Assembly: GCA_016191815.1 (NCBI GenBank)
Contig: JACPVI010000075.1
Location: forward strand, 1 to 64,000
From: Myxococcales bacterium
GTDB taxonomy: Bacteria; Myxococcota; Myxococcia; Myxococcales; Myxococcaceae
Direction of reading: 5' to 3'
Length of the DNA: 64,000 nt
Shown here: piece by piece, positions 42,283 to 51,055 of the stretch
Position numbering within the stretch: the first letter of the stretch is position 1
Layout of the letters: each line of letters starts with the position of its first letter
Position numbers and translations under genes: made by a program
Notes under the pieces: generated by a model
The model's input: only the letters and a program-made list of their open reading frames with translations
What the model was told of the DNA's origin: nothing
Databases searched by the model: none

Positions 42283-42720
42283 ATGCACGCTGGACACACC
42301 GAGGGGGTCTTCAATCCCGGCTGCGAGCCAGTGGTGGAGGACGACGAGCGCAGGCGCCTCCTCTGGCTGATGGCGGAGTACTTCCGCACCCTGGGCTACA
42401 CCGACATCAAGGCCCGGCTGCCCGGCTTCGTCCCGCCCCCGGTCCTCTCCGGAACCATAGAGGACCACCGCCCCGACTTCACCTGCCGGCAGGCCGACGC
42501 CGCCAAGACGCCCATCATCCTCGAGGTGGTCACCTCCCGCGCCGTGGAGGACCCCGCCTCCGACAACCGCTGGTCGCTGCTCTCCTCCGCCGCCAAGCTC
42601 TACAGCGCCGAGCTGCACTTCGTGGTCCCCAAGTGGCATCCCAACGGTGCGGTCGACCCCCTCCTCCGGCGCCGCCTGGCGAGGATGGAGCTGGTCCCAA
42701 GCAGGGTGTGGAACGTCTGA
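42283..42720 (+). CDS. Small protein, possible PD-(D/E)XK fold
   Basis: A 145-residue cytoplasmic protein of unknown function. A helical N-terminal half (RRRLLWLMAEYFRTLGY) leads to DHRPDFTC, then IILEVVTSRAV, an alternating strand with Asp and Glu spaced as in PD-(D/E)XK nuclease folds, and a final strand ELHFVVPKWH. The start at 42283 follows a long leader frame lacking a binding site, and the frame is in good coding style. Its neighbours (ABC exporter upstream, dnaJ downstream) give no clue. It might act on DNA or bind a partner; that is inference from fold-like spacing only. Confidence 0.6.
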   Translation: MHAGHTEGVFNPGCEPVVEDDERRRLLWLMAEYFRTLGYTDIKARLPGFVPPPVLSGTIEDHRPDFTCRQADAAKTPIILEVVTSRAVEDPASDNRWSLLSSAAKLYSAELHFVVPKWHPNGAVDPLLRRRLARMELVPSRVWNV

Positions 42721-42799
42721 TCTGACGCCGACCTGATTGCCGCTCGGAGTCGCTGCGTTATCATCCGTCCGCGCTCTGCGCAGTCCCAAGGGCCAGCGA

Positions 42800-43912
42800 A
42801 TGCCGGTGGCAGGAACCAAGCGGGATTACTACGAAGTTTTGGGGGTGGAGAAGAACGCCGACCCCCAGATGCTCAAGAGCGCCTACCGCAAGGCCGCCCT
42901 CAAGTACCACCCGGACCGAAACCCAGGCGACAAGGAGGCGGAGGAGAGGTTCAAGGAAGCCTCGGAGGCCTACGCGGTGCTCTCCGACCCGGACCAGCGG
43001 GCCCGCTACGACCGGTTCGGCCACGCCGGCAACGGCTTCGAGGGCTTCGGGCAGGGCTTCGCCGGAGTGAACCTGAACGACATCTTCGGGGACATCTTCG
43101 GGGAGATTTTCGGCGGCGGCCGCCGCTCTCGCACTCGCACCAGCCGCGGCTCCGACCTCAGGTACAACCTGGAAATCTCCTTCGAGGAGGCCGCCTTCGG
43201 CTGCGAGGTGCAGGTGAAGGTGCCCAGGCCCAAGCGCTGCGAGGCCTGCGGAGGCACCGGCTCCAGGAGCAAGGAGGGTAGGACCTGCCCCACCTGCGGC
43301 GGGGCGGGGGAGGTGCGCTTCACCCAGGGCTTCTTCTCCATCTCGAGGACCTGCAACCACTGCGGCGGGACCGGGGCGGTAATCACCGACCCGTGCGGGA
43401 GCTGCCGCGGAGCAGGGAAGGTGGAGAGCGAGACGGCGCTCACGGTGAAGATTCCCCCCGGGGTGGACACCGGCACCAGGGTGCGGCTGGCCGGCGAGGG
43501 CGAGCCGGGCGAGCTGGGCGGGCCACCGGGAGACCTCTACGTGGTAGTGCACATGCGCGAGCACCCCATCTTCGTGCGCGAGGACGACGAGGTGCTCTGC
43601 GAGGTGCCCATCTCCTTCACCCAGGCCGCCCTGGGCGCGCAGCTCGACGTGCCCACCCTGGATGGCAAGCTGAAGATGAAGGTTCCTCCCGGGACCCAGA
43701 CAGGGAAGGTGTTCCGGCTCAAGGGCAAGGGCGTCCCCCACCTGCACGGCGGCGGGCGCGGCGACCAGCACGTGCGGGTGGTGATCGAAACGCCCACCCA
43801 CCTCACCGGGAGGCAGCGGGAGCTGCTCGAGCAGTTCGCCCAGGCCGCCGGCGAAGAGGCCCATCCCCAGTCGAAGAGCTTCTTCGCCAAGGTGCGGGAG
43901 CTGTTCGGCTGA
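42800..43912 (+). CDS. dnaJ: Chaperone DnaJ
   Basis: A 370-residue type I J-protein. The J domain (about 8-72) contains the HPD tripeptide (KYHPDRNPG) that stimulates DnaK. A Gly/Phe-rich linker follows (GFEGFGQGF), then four CxxCxGxG zinc repeats ([32 protein letters not shown]), and a C-terminal peptide-binding region ending with [10 protein letters not shown]. It works in the cytoplasm with DnaK and GrpE. I used ATG 42800, where the J domain opens ([15 protein letters not shown]), over an upstream start that adds unlikely sequence. A terminator follows the stop. No dnaK or grpE lies alongside, and some myxobacteria have several J-proteins, so this may not be the main DnaJ. Confidence 0.92.
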   Translation: MPVAGTKRDYYEVLGVEKNADPQMLKSAYRKAALKYHPDRNPGDKEAEERFKEASEAYAVLSDPDQRARYDRFGHAGNGFEGFGQGFAGVNLNDIFGDIFGEIFGGGRRSRTRTSRGSDLRYNLEISFEEAAFGCEVQVKVPRPKRCEACGGTGSRSKEGRTCPTCGGAGEVRFTQGFFSISRTCNHCGGTGAVITDPCGSCRGAGKVESETALTVKIPPGVDTGTRVRLAGEGEPGELGGPPGDLYVVVHMREHPIFVREDDEVLCEVPISFTQAALGAQLDVPTLDGKLKMKVPPGTQTGKVFRLKGKGVPHLHGGGRGDQHVRVVIETPTHLTGRQRELLEQFAQAAGEEAHPQSKSFFAKVRELFG

Positions 43913-43925
43913 CCCCCTTGCCCTG

Positions 43926-43955
43926 CCCTCTCCCTGCGGGAGGGGAGAGGGTTTT
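43926..43955 (+). terminator. Rho-independent terminator after dnaJ
   Basis: A perfect 9-bp stem (CCCTCTCCC at 43926-43934 with GGGAGAGGG at 43943-43951), an 8-nt loop and a TTTT tail. It lies 14 bp after the dnaJ stop and ends 39 bp before the next gene. Confidence 0.8.
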
Positions 43956-43994
43956 GCCGCTTTGGGTGGGCCGATTGGGCTATGAGGAGCGGAC

Positions 43995-45647
43995 GTGGGA
44001 CGTCTGGCTGCCCTCCTCCTCGCTTCGCTCGCCCTTGGCTGCCCCGGGCGGAAGGCGGGCACCTGCGAGCAAGACGCCCATTGCCCAAAGGGACAGCGCT
44101 GCTGCGGCGGCGCCTGCAAGGACCTGATGGCTGACCCGGAGAACTGCGGCAACTGCGGGGCCGCCTGCAGCGCGGTAAACGCCTCGCCCGCCTGTGTGGC
44201 CGGCGCCTGCCAGCTCACCTGCAACTCCTCCTCCGGCAACTGCAACAACGACCCGCGAGACGGCTGCGAGACATCGCTCCTGTACGGCCTCGAGCACTGC
44301 GGTGCCTGCGGGAAGGCCTGCTACGCCTCCAACGCCTCGGGGGTGTGCTCCCAGGGAAGCTGCGGGATGGGCGCCTGCAACTTGGGCTACGCCGACTGCG
44401 ACAAAAAGCCGCAGAACGGCTGCGAGGTGGACACGCGAAGCTCCCCGGTCCACTGCGGAGAGTGCAGCCGGGCCTGCGCGCCGGCCAACGCCACCGGAAT
44501 GTGCCGCTCGGGCTCCTGCCTGGTGGCGCAGTGCAACACCGGCTTCGGAGACTGCAACCAGACCGCCTCCGACGGCTGCGAGACCGACCTCTCCAGCTCG
44601 GCCGCCCACTGCGGCGCCTGCGCGGCCGCCTGCGGCCAGGGACAAAGCTGCGTGGCAACGAAGTGCGTCTCCAGGGACCTGCTCCTCTTCGGAGGCACCG
44701 CTGACCTCCAGACCGGAGCGCCGGTGGCGGACGTCTTCCGCTTCAGCCTGGACTCCAAGGCCTTCTCCCAGCTCAACCCCTCCGGGATCGCGCCCGAGGC
44801 GAGGATGGGCCACCTGGCGGCGTGGGACACCGCAGGCAACCGGATGCTGGTCTGGGGAGGCTCCACCTCCGCCGCGAGCTGGGACACCCGCGCCTGGGCG
44901 CTGGAGTTCTCCGGCGAGGCGGCCACCTGGAAGGAGCTGCCCGTGCTGGACACCCCTCCTGCCGCGCGGGCCGGCGCAGCCTCCGCCTGGGACGGCGCGG
45001 GACGAAAGCTGTACGTCTTCGGCGGCTTCGACTCGGGCAACTCCGCGCTGGGAGACTTGTGGGCCTTCGATGCCGCCTCGCTCAAGTGGGCTCAGCTCCA
45101 CGGCTCCGGCGCGCCTGGGGCGCCCTCTCCGCGCGGGGTGGCCGCCGCCGCCTACGACGCGGTGGAGAAGAAGCTGGCGCTCTTCGGCGGCTTCACCGGG
45201 GCCTCCGAGCTGGGCGACCTCTGGGTGCTGGACCCTGCTGCGGCTACCCCAACCTGGACCCAGCTCTCGCTCGCGGGAGGCCCCGGGGGCAGGCTGGGGC
45301 ACCAGTTCTTCGACGGCGCCCGTCCGCTGCAGCTCTTCGGAGGGCTGTCCGGGCTCGCCAACCCCACTCCGCTCGGCGACCTCTTCACCTTGAACCTCGG
45401 CCCCAGCCCGAGCTGGAAGGCGGAGAGCGCGGTGGGCCCCTCGCCCCGCTTCTATTTCTCCGCCGCCGCGGTCGGCCCAAGGCGCATCGTCTTCGGCGGC
45501 GCCACCTTGAACGGCTTCTCCATGGACGTAAGCGACGACCTCTGGGCCTACGACGCCTCCAACGGCTCCTGGACCGAGCTGTCGGCGGACGGGGCCGCCT
45601 CGGCTCCTTCCGGCAAGGCCCTCGGCACCGTCGTGGCCAGGCAGTAG
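43995..45647 (+). CDS. Kelch-propeller lipoprotein with Cys-rich repeats
   Basis: A 550-residue surface lipoprotein. GTG start at 43995 with GAGGAG upstream. The signal peptide ends LALGC. Residues about 25-230 contain four or so repeats with CGxCGxxC spacing and flanking Asp/Gly-Cys pairs (NCGNCGAAC, HCGACGKAC, HCGECSRAC, HCGACAAAC), each followed by Asn/Ala-rich hairpins, as in other myxobacterial surface proteins. Residues 230-550 form a kelch-type beta-propeller with five or six blades, shown by repeated GG pairs and Trp (LLLFGGTAD, LYVFGGFDSG, LALFGGFTG, LQLFGGLSG, RIVFGGATL). The two modules together suggest a ligand-binding surface receptor; ligand unknown. Confidence 0.85.
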   Translation: MGRLAALLLASLALGCPGRKAGTCEQDAHCPKGQRCCGGACKDLMADPENCGNCGAACSAVNASPACVAGACQLTCNSSSGNCNNDPRDGCETSLLYGLEHCGACGKACYASNASGVCSQGSCGMGACNLGYADCDKKPQNGCEVDTRSSPVHCGECSRACAPANATGMCRSGSCLVAQCNTGFGDCNQTASDGCETDLSSSAAHCGACAAACGQGQSCVATKCVSRDLLLFGGTADLQTGAPVADVFRFSLDSKAFSQLNPSGIAPEARMGHLAAWDTAGNRMLVWGGSTSAASWDTRAWALEFSGEAATWKELPVLDTPPAARAGAASAWDGAGRKLYVFGGFDSGNSALGDLWAFDAASLKWAQLHGSGAPGAPSPRGVAAAAYDAVEKKLALFGGFTGASELGDLWVLDPAAATPTWTQLSLAGGPGGRLGHQFFDGARPLQLFGGLSGLANPTPLGDLFTLNLGPSPSWKAESAVGPSPRFYFSAAAVGPRRIVFGGATLNGFSMDVSDDLWAYDASNGSWTELSADGAASAPSGKALGTVVARQ

Positions 45648-45731
45648 TCGTGGTGCCGCCCAGCAGCCGGGCGGTGGGGCGTCGGGCCGGCCAGCCGTTC
45701 GCGGCGCAGCCATGGCGGCCGTTCCTTTGCT

Positions 45732-47825
45732 ATGCAGCCTAAGAGCATGCGCCTCCTCGCCACAGCCCTGTTCGCGCTGGCCCTGTGCGGCTGCCCCAAG
45801 CGCGACGGAGCCACGCGGCCGGACGGCGACGCGGCCGACCAGCCTCGCTACGTGGCGAAGAAGGATCCGCAGGCGGACATCGCGCTGGAGCAAGCGGTCC
45901 AGGTGGAGGACACCCAGCCCAAGGAAAAGGCGGTGGAGGCTTACCTCGCGGTGCGCAAGGCCTACCCGGAGACCACCGCCGCCCAGGAGTCGCTCTTCCG
46001 CGCCGGCGTCATCTATTATCAGTCGGGCCAGTTCGCGAACGCGCGCAAGTCGCTCCAGGAGCTGCTCTTCGAGAACCCGCTCTTCGAGAAGGCTCAGGCG
46101 GCGAAGCTGCTGGTGGGCCTCTCCGCGCTGGAGGTGGGCGCCCACCGCGACGCCTACCAGACGCTCTTTTCCCTCGCCGAGCGCGCGGTGGGGCCGGAGC
46201 GCCGCCGGGCGCTGGAGGGAGCCGCCCGGGCCGCGGAGGGCGCCCAGCTCTTCGAAGAGGCCTTGCGCATCGCCATCCACCTGGTCGACGAGGCCCCACC
46301 CGACGACCGGCCGGCCGCGCTCGAGCGGATCACCGAGCTGGTGGAGGGCCGGATCGGCTTTCTGGACGTGGCCAAGGTGAAGCAGGACCTACCCCTCACC
46401 CATCCGGCCTGGCCGATCCTCACCTTCAAGCTCTGCCGCATCTACTACCACCTGCGCGACTGGCAGCGGCTGGACGAGAGCCTGAAGGCGTTCCTCCGCG
46501 AGGCGCCTACCCACCCGTTCGCGGAGCAGGCCAAGGAGCTGTTGACCCGCTCAGGCCGCCGGAGCGAAACCAAGCCCAACGTGCTCGGCGTCATCCTGCC
46601 GATGAGCGGCAAGTACAAGCAGCTCGGCGAGGCGGTGATGCGCGGGGTGGGCCTGGCGCTAGGGGGCTCGGGCCTGGAAGTGGTGGTGAAGGACTCGCAG
46701 GGAGACGTCAACCTCGCCGGCAAGCAGGTGGAGGAGCTGGTCTTCGACGAGGGCGCCATCGCCATCATCGGGCCCTTGCTCGGCGACGAGGCGCGCCGCG
46801 CCGCGCTGGTGGCGGAGGAACTTCAAATCCCGGTGCTCACCTTGGCGAAGTCCGAGGACATCACCGCCATCGGCCCCCACGTCTTCCGCAACATGCTCAC
46901 CAACTCCCAGCAGGCGCAGGCTTTGGCCGACTACGCGATGGAAACCCTGGGCTACAAGCGCTTCGCCCTGCTCTACCCCGACATCCCCTTCGGCGACGAG
47001 CTGGCCAACCAATTCTGGGACGAGGTGCTCAAGCGGGGGGGTGAAGTCCGCGGGGCGGAGAAGTACGCGCACGACCAGACCACCTACACCACCCAGGTGC
47101 AGAGCCTGGTGGGCCGCGGGGAGCACCGGCTGGAACGGGCCGACTACCGGGAGAGGCTGCAGGAGATCCAGCAGGCTCGCTACGACGCCTACCGCAAGCG
47201 AAAGGCGATCGAGAAGCTGAACTCGCAGCTCGAGCCGGTCGTGGACTTCGAGGCGCTGCTCATCCCGGACAGCTGGCAGCGGGTGGGCCTGGTGACGCCG
47301 GCTCTGGCGGTGGAGGACATCATCACCAACGCCTGCGACCCCAAGGACCTCGAGCGCATCAAGAAGACCACCGGGAGGAGGAATCTGAAGACGGTGACCC
47401 TGCTCGGCACCAGCACCTGGAGCTCGCCCAAGGGCCGGAGCGGCCTGCCGGAGCTGATCGAGCGCGGCGGGAAATTCGTCACCTGCTCGGTGTACGTGGA
47501 CGGCTTCTTCGCCGACTCGGACCGGCCGGCCACCAAGAAGTTCGTCCACGCCTTCCAGGAGGCCTACAAGGACACCCAGCCGACCCTGCTCGACGCCACC
47601 GGCTACGACTCGGCGATGATGATTCGCCGGCTGGTCGAGAAGTCTTCGCCCCGTACCCGCGAGGAGCTGATGCTGGGGCTCGCCACCCTGAGGGACTTCG
47701 ACGGCGCCACCGGCCGGACGCACTTCAACGACCGCCGCGAGGCGATGAAACCCCTCTTCTTCCTCTCCATCGAGTCCAACGGCGTCCACGAGCTGGAACC
47801 CAAGCCGAAGGCGTCTGGCACGTGA
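45732..47825 (+). CDS. LpoA-like lipoprotein: TPR region plus periplasmic-binding domain
   Basis: A 697-residue lipoprotein; lipobox LCGC at 18-21 (an ATG at 45747 is an equally good start). Residues about 45-260 are helical TPR-like repeats (AYLAVRKAYPETTAAQESLFRAG, LFEEALRIAIHLVDEAPP). Residues about 275-690 form a type I periplasmic binding fold (VLGVILPMSGKYKQLGEAVMRG, FALLYPDIPFGDELANQFW, AIAIIGPLLGDEARR). This architecture is that of LpoA-type penicillin-binding protein activators, here without the E. coli leucine/isoleucine-binding context. It would stand on the inner face of the outer membrane and stimulate peptidoglycan synthesis; alternatively it may sense an amino-acid ligand. The next gene, a WD40 lipoprotein, starts 117 bp downstream. 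Confidence 0.8.
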   Translation: MQPKSMRLLATALFALALCGCPKRDGATRPDGDAADQPRYVAKKDPQADIALEQAVQVEDTQPKEKAVEAYLAVRKAYPETTAAQESLFRAGVIYYQSGQFANARKSLQELLFENPLFEKAQAAKLLVGLSALEVGAHRDAYQTLFSLAERAVGPERRRALEGAARAAEGAQLFEEALRIAIHLVDEAPPDDRPAALERITELVEGRIGFLDVAKVKQDLPLTHPAWPILTFKLCRIYYHLRDWQRLDESLKAFLREAPTHPFAEQAKELLTRSGRRSETKPNVLGVILPMSGKYKQLGEAVMRGVGLALGGSGLEVVVKDSQGDVNLAGKQVEELVFDEGAIAIIGPLLGDEARRAALVAEELQIPVLTLAKSEDITAIGPHVFRNMLTNSQQAQALADYAMETLGYKRFALLYPDIPFGDELANQFWDEVLKRGGEVRGAEKYAHDQTTYTTQVQSLVGRGEHRLERADYRERLQEIQQARYDAYRKRKAIEKLNSQLEPVVDFEALLIPDSWQRVGLVTPALAVEDIITNACDPKDLERIKKTTGRRNLKTVTLLGTSTWSSPKGRSGLPELIERGGKFVTCSVYVDGFFADSDRPATKKFVHAFQEAYKDTQPTLLDATGYDSAMMIRRLVEKSSPRTREELMLGLATLRDFDGATGRTHFNDRREAMKPLFFLSIESNGVHELEPKPKASGT

Positions 47826-47941
47826 CCAAGCCCGCTCGTCCCGCGGGAGGGGCACCACGGGCGTCCCCCTGGCGCGGGGCTGGCCGACTTGCGCGAGGGC
47901 CCACTCGTCCCTATCAGCACCAGGTCGCCCCAAGGTGCCTG

Positions 47942-49543
47942 ATGAGGACCGTGAGCCTACTCCTCGCCGCCCTGGCCCTCGGAGGGTGCCGGACTCCCTC
48001 CGGCCTCTCCGCGGGAATGCTCGCCAGGCTGCGCCAGACACCCGAGGGCTACCTCTCGGGCGAGGTGAGCGAGCTGTCCGAGAGCGCACTGATGAACAAC
48101 ATGGATTTCGTCTACTCCATCGCCATCAGCCGCGGCGGAGAGAAAGTGGCCTTCACCCACCTGGGACCGAAGACGTTCCAGCTCGGCATGTGGGACGTCT
48201 CCCACCGTCCGCGTCAGGTGGCCGACCAGCCGGTCAACCACTACCAGTACGACGTGGAGTCGCTGGCCTTCTCGCCCGACGGCAAGGCGGTGGCGACCGC
48301 CAGCCGCGACGGAGCGGTCCGCATCTACTCGGCGGAGACCGGCAGCCCCACCGGCGCCTGCTCCACCGAGGAGCCGCTGGTGTCGGTGGCCTTCCATCCC
48401 ACCGGGCGCTACCTGGCGGTGGGGAGCTCCCGGGGGCTCGTCACCGTGCTCTCCTTCCCATCGCTGGAGTTCTCCTTCGAGCTTCGGGCCCACGAGGGCG
48501 AGGTGCGCGGGCTCTCCTTCGCCGACGACGGGACGCTCTACTCCGGCGGCTGGGACAAGAGCATCGTGGCCTTCGCCTCCGCGGAAGAGGAAGCCCCCAC
48601 CGACTCCGCCCGCCTTCGCTTCGAGCGCCGCGGCGGCTACAGCGTGGTGCGCGGGACGGTGAACGGGCGGGTGTCGGCCGCCTTCGCCTTCGACGCCAGG
48701 GTGCCCTTCGCGGTCGTCACCTCCGAGGTGGCCAGGGCGGCCGGCATCGACGTGCCGTTCCTCAAGGACACCGCCACCGTCGCCACTCCGATGGGGAACA
48801 CGGTGGTGAGAGTCGCCCGCGGGCAGGCCCTCTCCTTCAAGGCGCTCCAAGTCGTGGGGTTGGACCTGGCGGTGTGCGACGCCTGCGTGCCGCCCGACAC
48901 TCAGGGCGTCCTCGGCGAGGCGTTCATCCAGCGGTACGAGGTGGCTTTCGACGAGGTGGGCGGCGAGGCGCTGCTCTCCGCCAAGCAGAAGGCCGAGCCG
49001 CCGCGGACCATGCGCGCCCTGGCGCTCTCGCCGCGCAAGCGGATGGGCTTCGAGTGGTACGTGAACGACTTCTCGCTGGACCGCAGCGGCCGCTTCCTCG
49101 GGGTGGCGTTCTCGGAGGTGAAGGCGGAGCGCACCCGGGAAATCTACGAGCGGGAGAAGAAGGGCGTCCCCGAGCCGCTCCGCGAGGGGAACGCCGGGGC
49201 GATCGTCGACGCCCACACCGGGCTCCTCGTGCACAAGTGGACCCGGCACGAGGGAGTGGTGGCGACCGCGGCGATCAGCCCCGACGGGCAAACGCTCGCC
49301 ACCGGGGGTTGGGACAAGCGCGTCTATCTCCACCACCCACTGGAGCGAAGTCCCATCAGGCGGGAGTTCGGCTGGTCGGTTCGGCGGGTGCGCTTCTCGG
49401 AGGACGGGCGCTACCTGGCGGTGGCGGCCTGGACTCCGCAGAACCCACTCGGGGACCAGCAGAGCAATCCCTCGGCGATGCTCTACGAGCTGCTCTACCA
49501 CTCGCCCGAGGTGCAGGGCGGGCCCGCCGCGCTGGCGCGCTAG
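47942..49543 (+). CDS. WD40 lipoprotein with inserted retropepsin-like domain
   Basis: A 533-residue lipoprotein with lipobox LGGC (Cys16), ATG at 47942 preceded by AAGGTG. Two runs of WD40-type repeats (about 55-215 and 355-510; LAFSPDGKAVATASRDG, GLSFADDGTLYSGGWDK, TAAISPDGQTLATGGWDK) flank a domain (about 226-350) that reads like a retropepsin: VRGTVNGRVSAAFAFDARVP, then TSEVARAAGIDV, a strand AAGGQ-like segment, and GVLGEAFIQRYEVAF. In active aspartic proteases of this type the first Asp is followed by Thr/Ser-Gly; here it is Asp251-Ala-Arg, so catalysis is unlikely. The insertion between propeller blades is unusual. A role in cell-envelope sensing or scaffolding is inferred from lipidation and repeat type. 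Confidence 0.75.
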   Translation: MRTVSLLLAALALGGCRTPSGLSAGMLARLRQTPEGYLSGEVSELSESALMNNMDFVYSIAISRGGEKVAFTHLGPKTFQLGMWDVSHRPRQVADQPVNHYQYDVESLAFSPDGKAVATASRDGAVRIYSAETGSPTGACSTEEPLVSVAFHPTGRYLAVGSSRGLVTVLSFPSLEFSFELRAHEGEVRGLSFADDGTLYSGGWDKSIVAFASAEEEAPTDSARLRFERRGGYSVVRGTVNGRVSAAFAFDARVPFAVVTSEVARAAGIDVPFLKDTATVATPMGNTVVRVARGQALSFKALQVVGLDLAVCDACVPPDTQGVLGEAFIQRYEVAFDEVGGEALLSAKQKAEPPRTMRALALSPRKRMGFEWYVNDFSLDRSGRFLGVAFSEVKAERTREIYEREKKGVPEPLREGNAGAIVDAHTGLLVHKWTRHEGVVATAAISPDGQTLATGGWDKRVYLHHPLERSPIRREFGWSVRRVRFSEDGRYLAVAAWTPQNPLGDQQSNPSAMLYELLYHSPEVQGGPAALAR

Positions 49544-49580
49544 GCAGTGTCAGATTGGCCGAGAGCCAAGACGTCGTCGC

Positions 49581-49621
49581 CGACGTGAACGTGGTCGTGG
49601 TCGGCGACGTGAACGTGGTCG
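49581..49621. repeat. Short tandem repeat, 24-bp spacing
   Basis: CGACGTGAACGTGGTCG occurs at 49581-49597 and again at 49605-49621, exactly 24 bp apart, in the otherwise gene-free 49544-49719. Further downstream GTCAACGC occurs more than once. No protein, promoter or terminator is evident here; it resembles the low-complexity intergenic repeats common in myxobacterial genomes. Confidence 0.6.
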
Positions 49622-49719
49622 GCAGCCACGTCGCCCGTCGCCGTCAACGCACCGTCAACGCCGACGTCAACGCTCGCGTCGTCGAAATGACCCTCGATCG
49701 AGGCGAGGGTGTTTGGCGC

Positions 49720-50295
49720 CTACTTCTTCGGCGGCGGCGCCAGCCCACCCGGACGGCCGAGCGCAGCCATCGCCCTCTGCGCCGGAGTGGTGCCGCCCCG
49801 CAAGGGCGAGAGCACCTTCTCCCGGCGCTCGTCGCGGACGTCCTTCACCGCCGGGGCGGAGACCACGATGCGTTCCTCGGGCACCCTCCCGACCACCTCG
49901 CGCACCGCCTGCTCGAAGTCGTTGAGCGACCAGTCGAAGCCCACCCCCAGCCGCCGCCCCTGTCCCTCCGGCCCCCAGAGCACCACCTCGCTCACCACCA
50001 GCTCCCCGCGCCGGAGGGTGGTGCGCAGCTCCAGCTCCGCCGAGTCGAATTGAACGGCGCGCCCCGAGCGCAGGAGCGCGGTGTCGGTGACGACGAGCTG
50101 CCTGGTGCCCCCGAGCATGAACTCGGCGATGCGGAGCAACATGAAGGCGATGACCGCGAGCAGGAGCCACAGCTTCCAGGACTCCAGCGGCGGCTGCCTC
50201 CAGGCGAGCAGGCCGCCCAGCGCCACGGAAATGACGATGGGGTAGCGGACCCCTCCCAGGCGCTTGGCAAAGGTGAAGGTGTAGACCTGTCGCAC
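49720..50295 (-). CDS. Two-helix membrane protein with PH-like tail
   Basis: A 191-residue inner-membrane protein of unknown function. Two hydrophobic helices lie at about 16-32 and 41-61 (YPIVISVALGGLLAW; LWLLLAVIAFMLLRI), then a beta-rich cytoplasmic domain (about 65-160) with strands (RQLVVTDTALLRSG, VQFDSAELELRTTLRRG, LVVSEVVLWGPEG) recalling PH-like domains often linked to short membrane anchors. The last 30 residues are Gly/Pro-rich. The oxidoreductase gene ends 40 bp upstream on the same strand. Confidence 0.65.
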   Translation of the reverse strand: MRQVYTFTFAKRLGGVRYPIVISVALGGLLAWRQPPLESWKLWLLLAVIAFMLLRIAEFMLGGTRQLVVTDTALLRSGRAVQFDSAELELRTTLRRGELVVSEVVLWGPEGQGRRLGVGFDWSLNDFEQAVREVVGRVPEERIVVSAPAVKDVRDERREKVLSPLRGGTTPAQRAMAALGRPGGLAPPPKK

Positions 50296-50334
50296 GCTGC
50301 CTCCGTCTCGCCGGCGGATGGGCTCATCCTGGCA

Positions 50335-51012
50335 TCAGTAGTTGAGGAAAACCTCTTCCTTCGAGAGGCCGCGCTGCTCCAGGGCCGCGGTCACTTCCCG
50401 CACCATCTCCTTCTGGCCCACCAAGAAGGCGACCGCCCCGGATAACTCCAGCCCGAGCAGGTGGGCCTGCACGTACCCTCGCAGCCCCCGGTAGTCGAAC
50501 TCCGGTCGGCTCACCGTGCACAGAAGGCGGATGCCGTCTTTCTCCCAGCCGCCCATCTCGTCCCGGTAGGCGAAGGAGGATGGCGTGCGCGCGCCGAGGA
50601 GCAGGGTGACGCGGCCGTAGGCGTTTCGCTCGCGCCGGATGACTTCGACGGCCGAGCGGATGGCGCCCGCGCCGGAGCCGGTGGCGATGAGGAGCGCGTC
50701 CCTCCCCCGGGCGCGCTCGAGGGGAAAACCCTTGCCGGACACCCCGGACACCTGCACCGCGGAGCCCGCCGCGCAGGCGCACAGCGCCGAGCCGACCGCC
50801 GAGCCTTGCTTCACCAGGAACTCGAAGCGCGCGGCCCCGGGAGGGGAGGCGATGGCGAAGGTGCCCTCCGCCCCGCGAGAGGCGAGCTTCACGTATTGCC
50901 CGGGCGCCTTGTGGGAGCCATCGAGCGGGGTGCGCTCCACTTCCAGCGCGAGGTGGAACAGCCCATCTGCCGCCGGCCGATTCTCGGCCACCGCTGCCTG
51001 GTGCCAAGGCAT
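50335..51012 (-). CDS. Ferredoxin-reductase-like oxidoreductase
   Basis: A 225-residue protein of the ferredoxin-NADP reductase superfamily. GQYVKLASRGAEGTFAIASPP occupies the FAD-contact region (about 43-63), and ALLIATGSGAGAIRSAVEVI is the nucleotide-binding half, with LLGARTPSSFAYRDE and GYVQAHLL later. The FAD-contact Arg-x-Tyr-Ser motif is not clear (TFAIASPP instead), so flavin binding may be altered. The ATG at 51012 starts in a good position; an upstream in-frame ATG adds 11 residues. The protein is short and ends VFLNY rather than in a long C-terminal domain. Reductase partner unknown. Confidence 0.75.
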   Translation of the reverse strand: MPWHQAAVAENRPAADGLFHLALEVERTPLDGSHKAPGQYVKLASRGAEGTFAIASPPGAARFEFLVKQGSAVGSALCACAAGSAVQVSGVSGKGFPLERARGRDALLIATGSGAGAIRSAVEVIRRERNAYGRVTLLLGARTPSSFAYRDEMGGWEKDGIRLLCTVSRPEFDYRGLRGYVQAHLLGLELSGAVAFLVGQKEMVREVTAALEQRGLSKEEVFLNY

Positions 51013-51055
51013 CGGCCACGCTTTTACACCAGACGCTGCTAGCATCCACGCCGCC

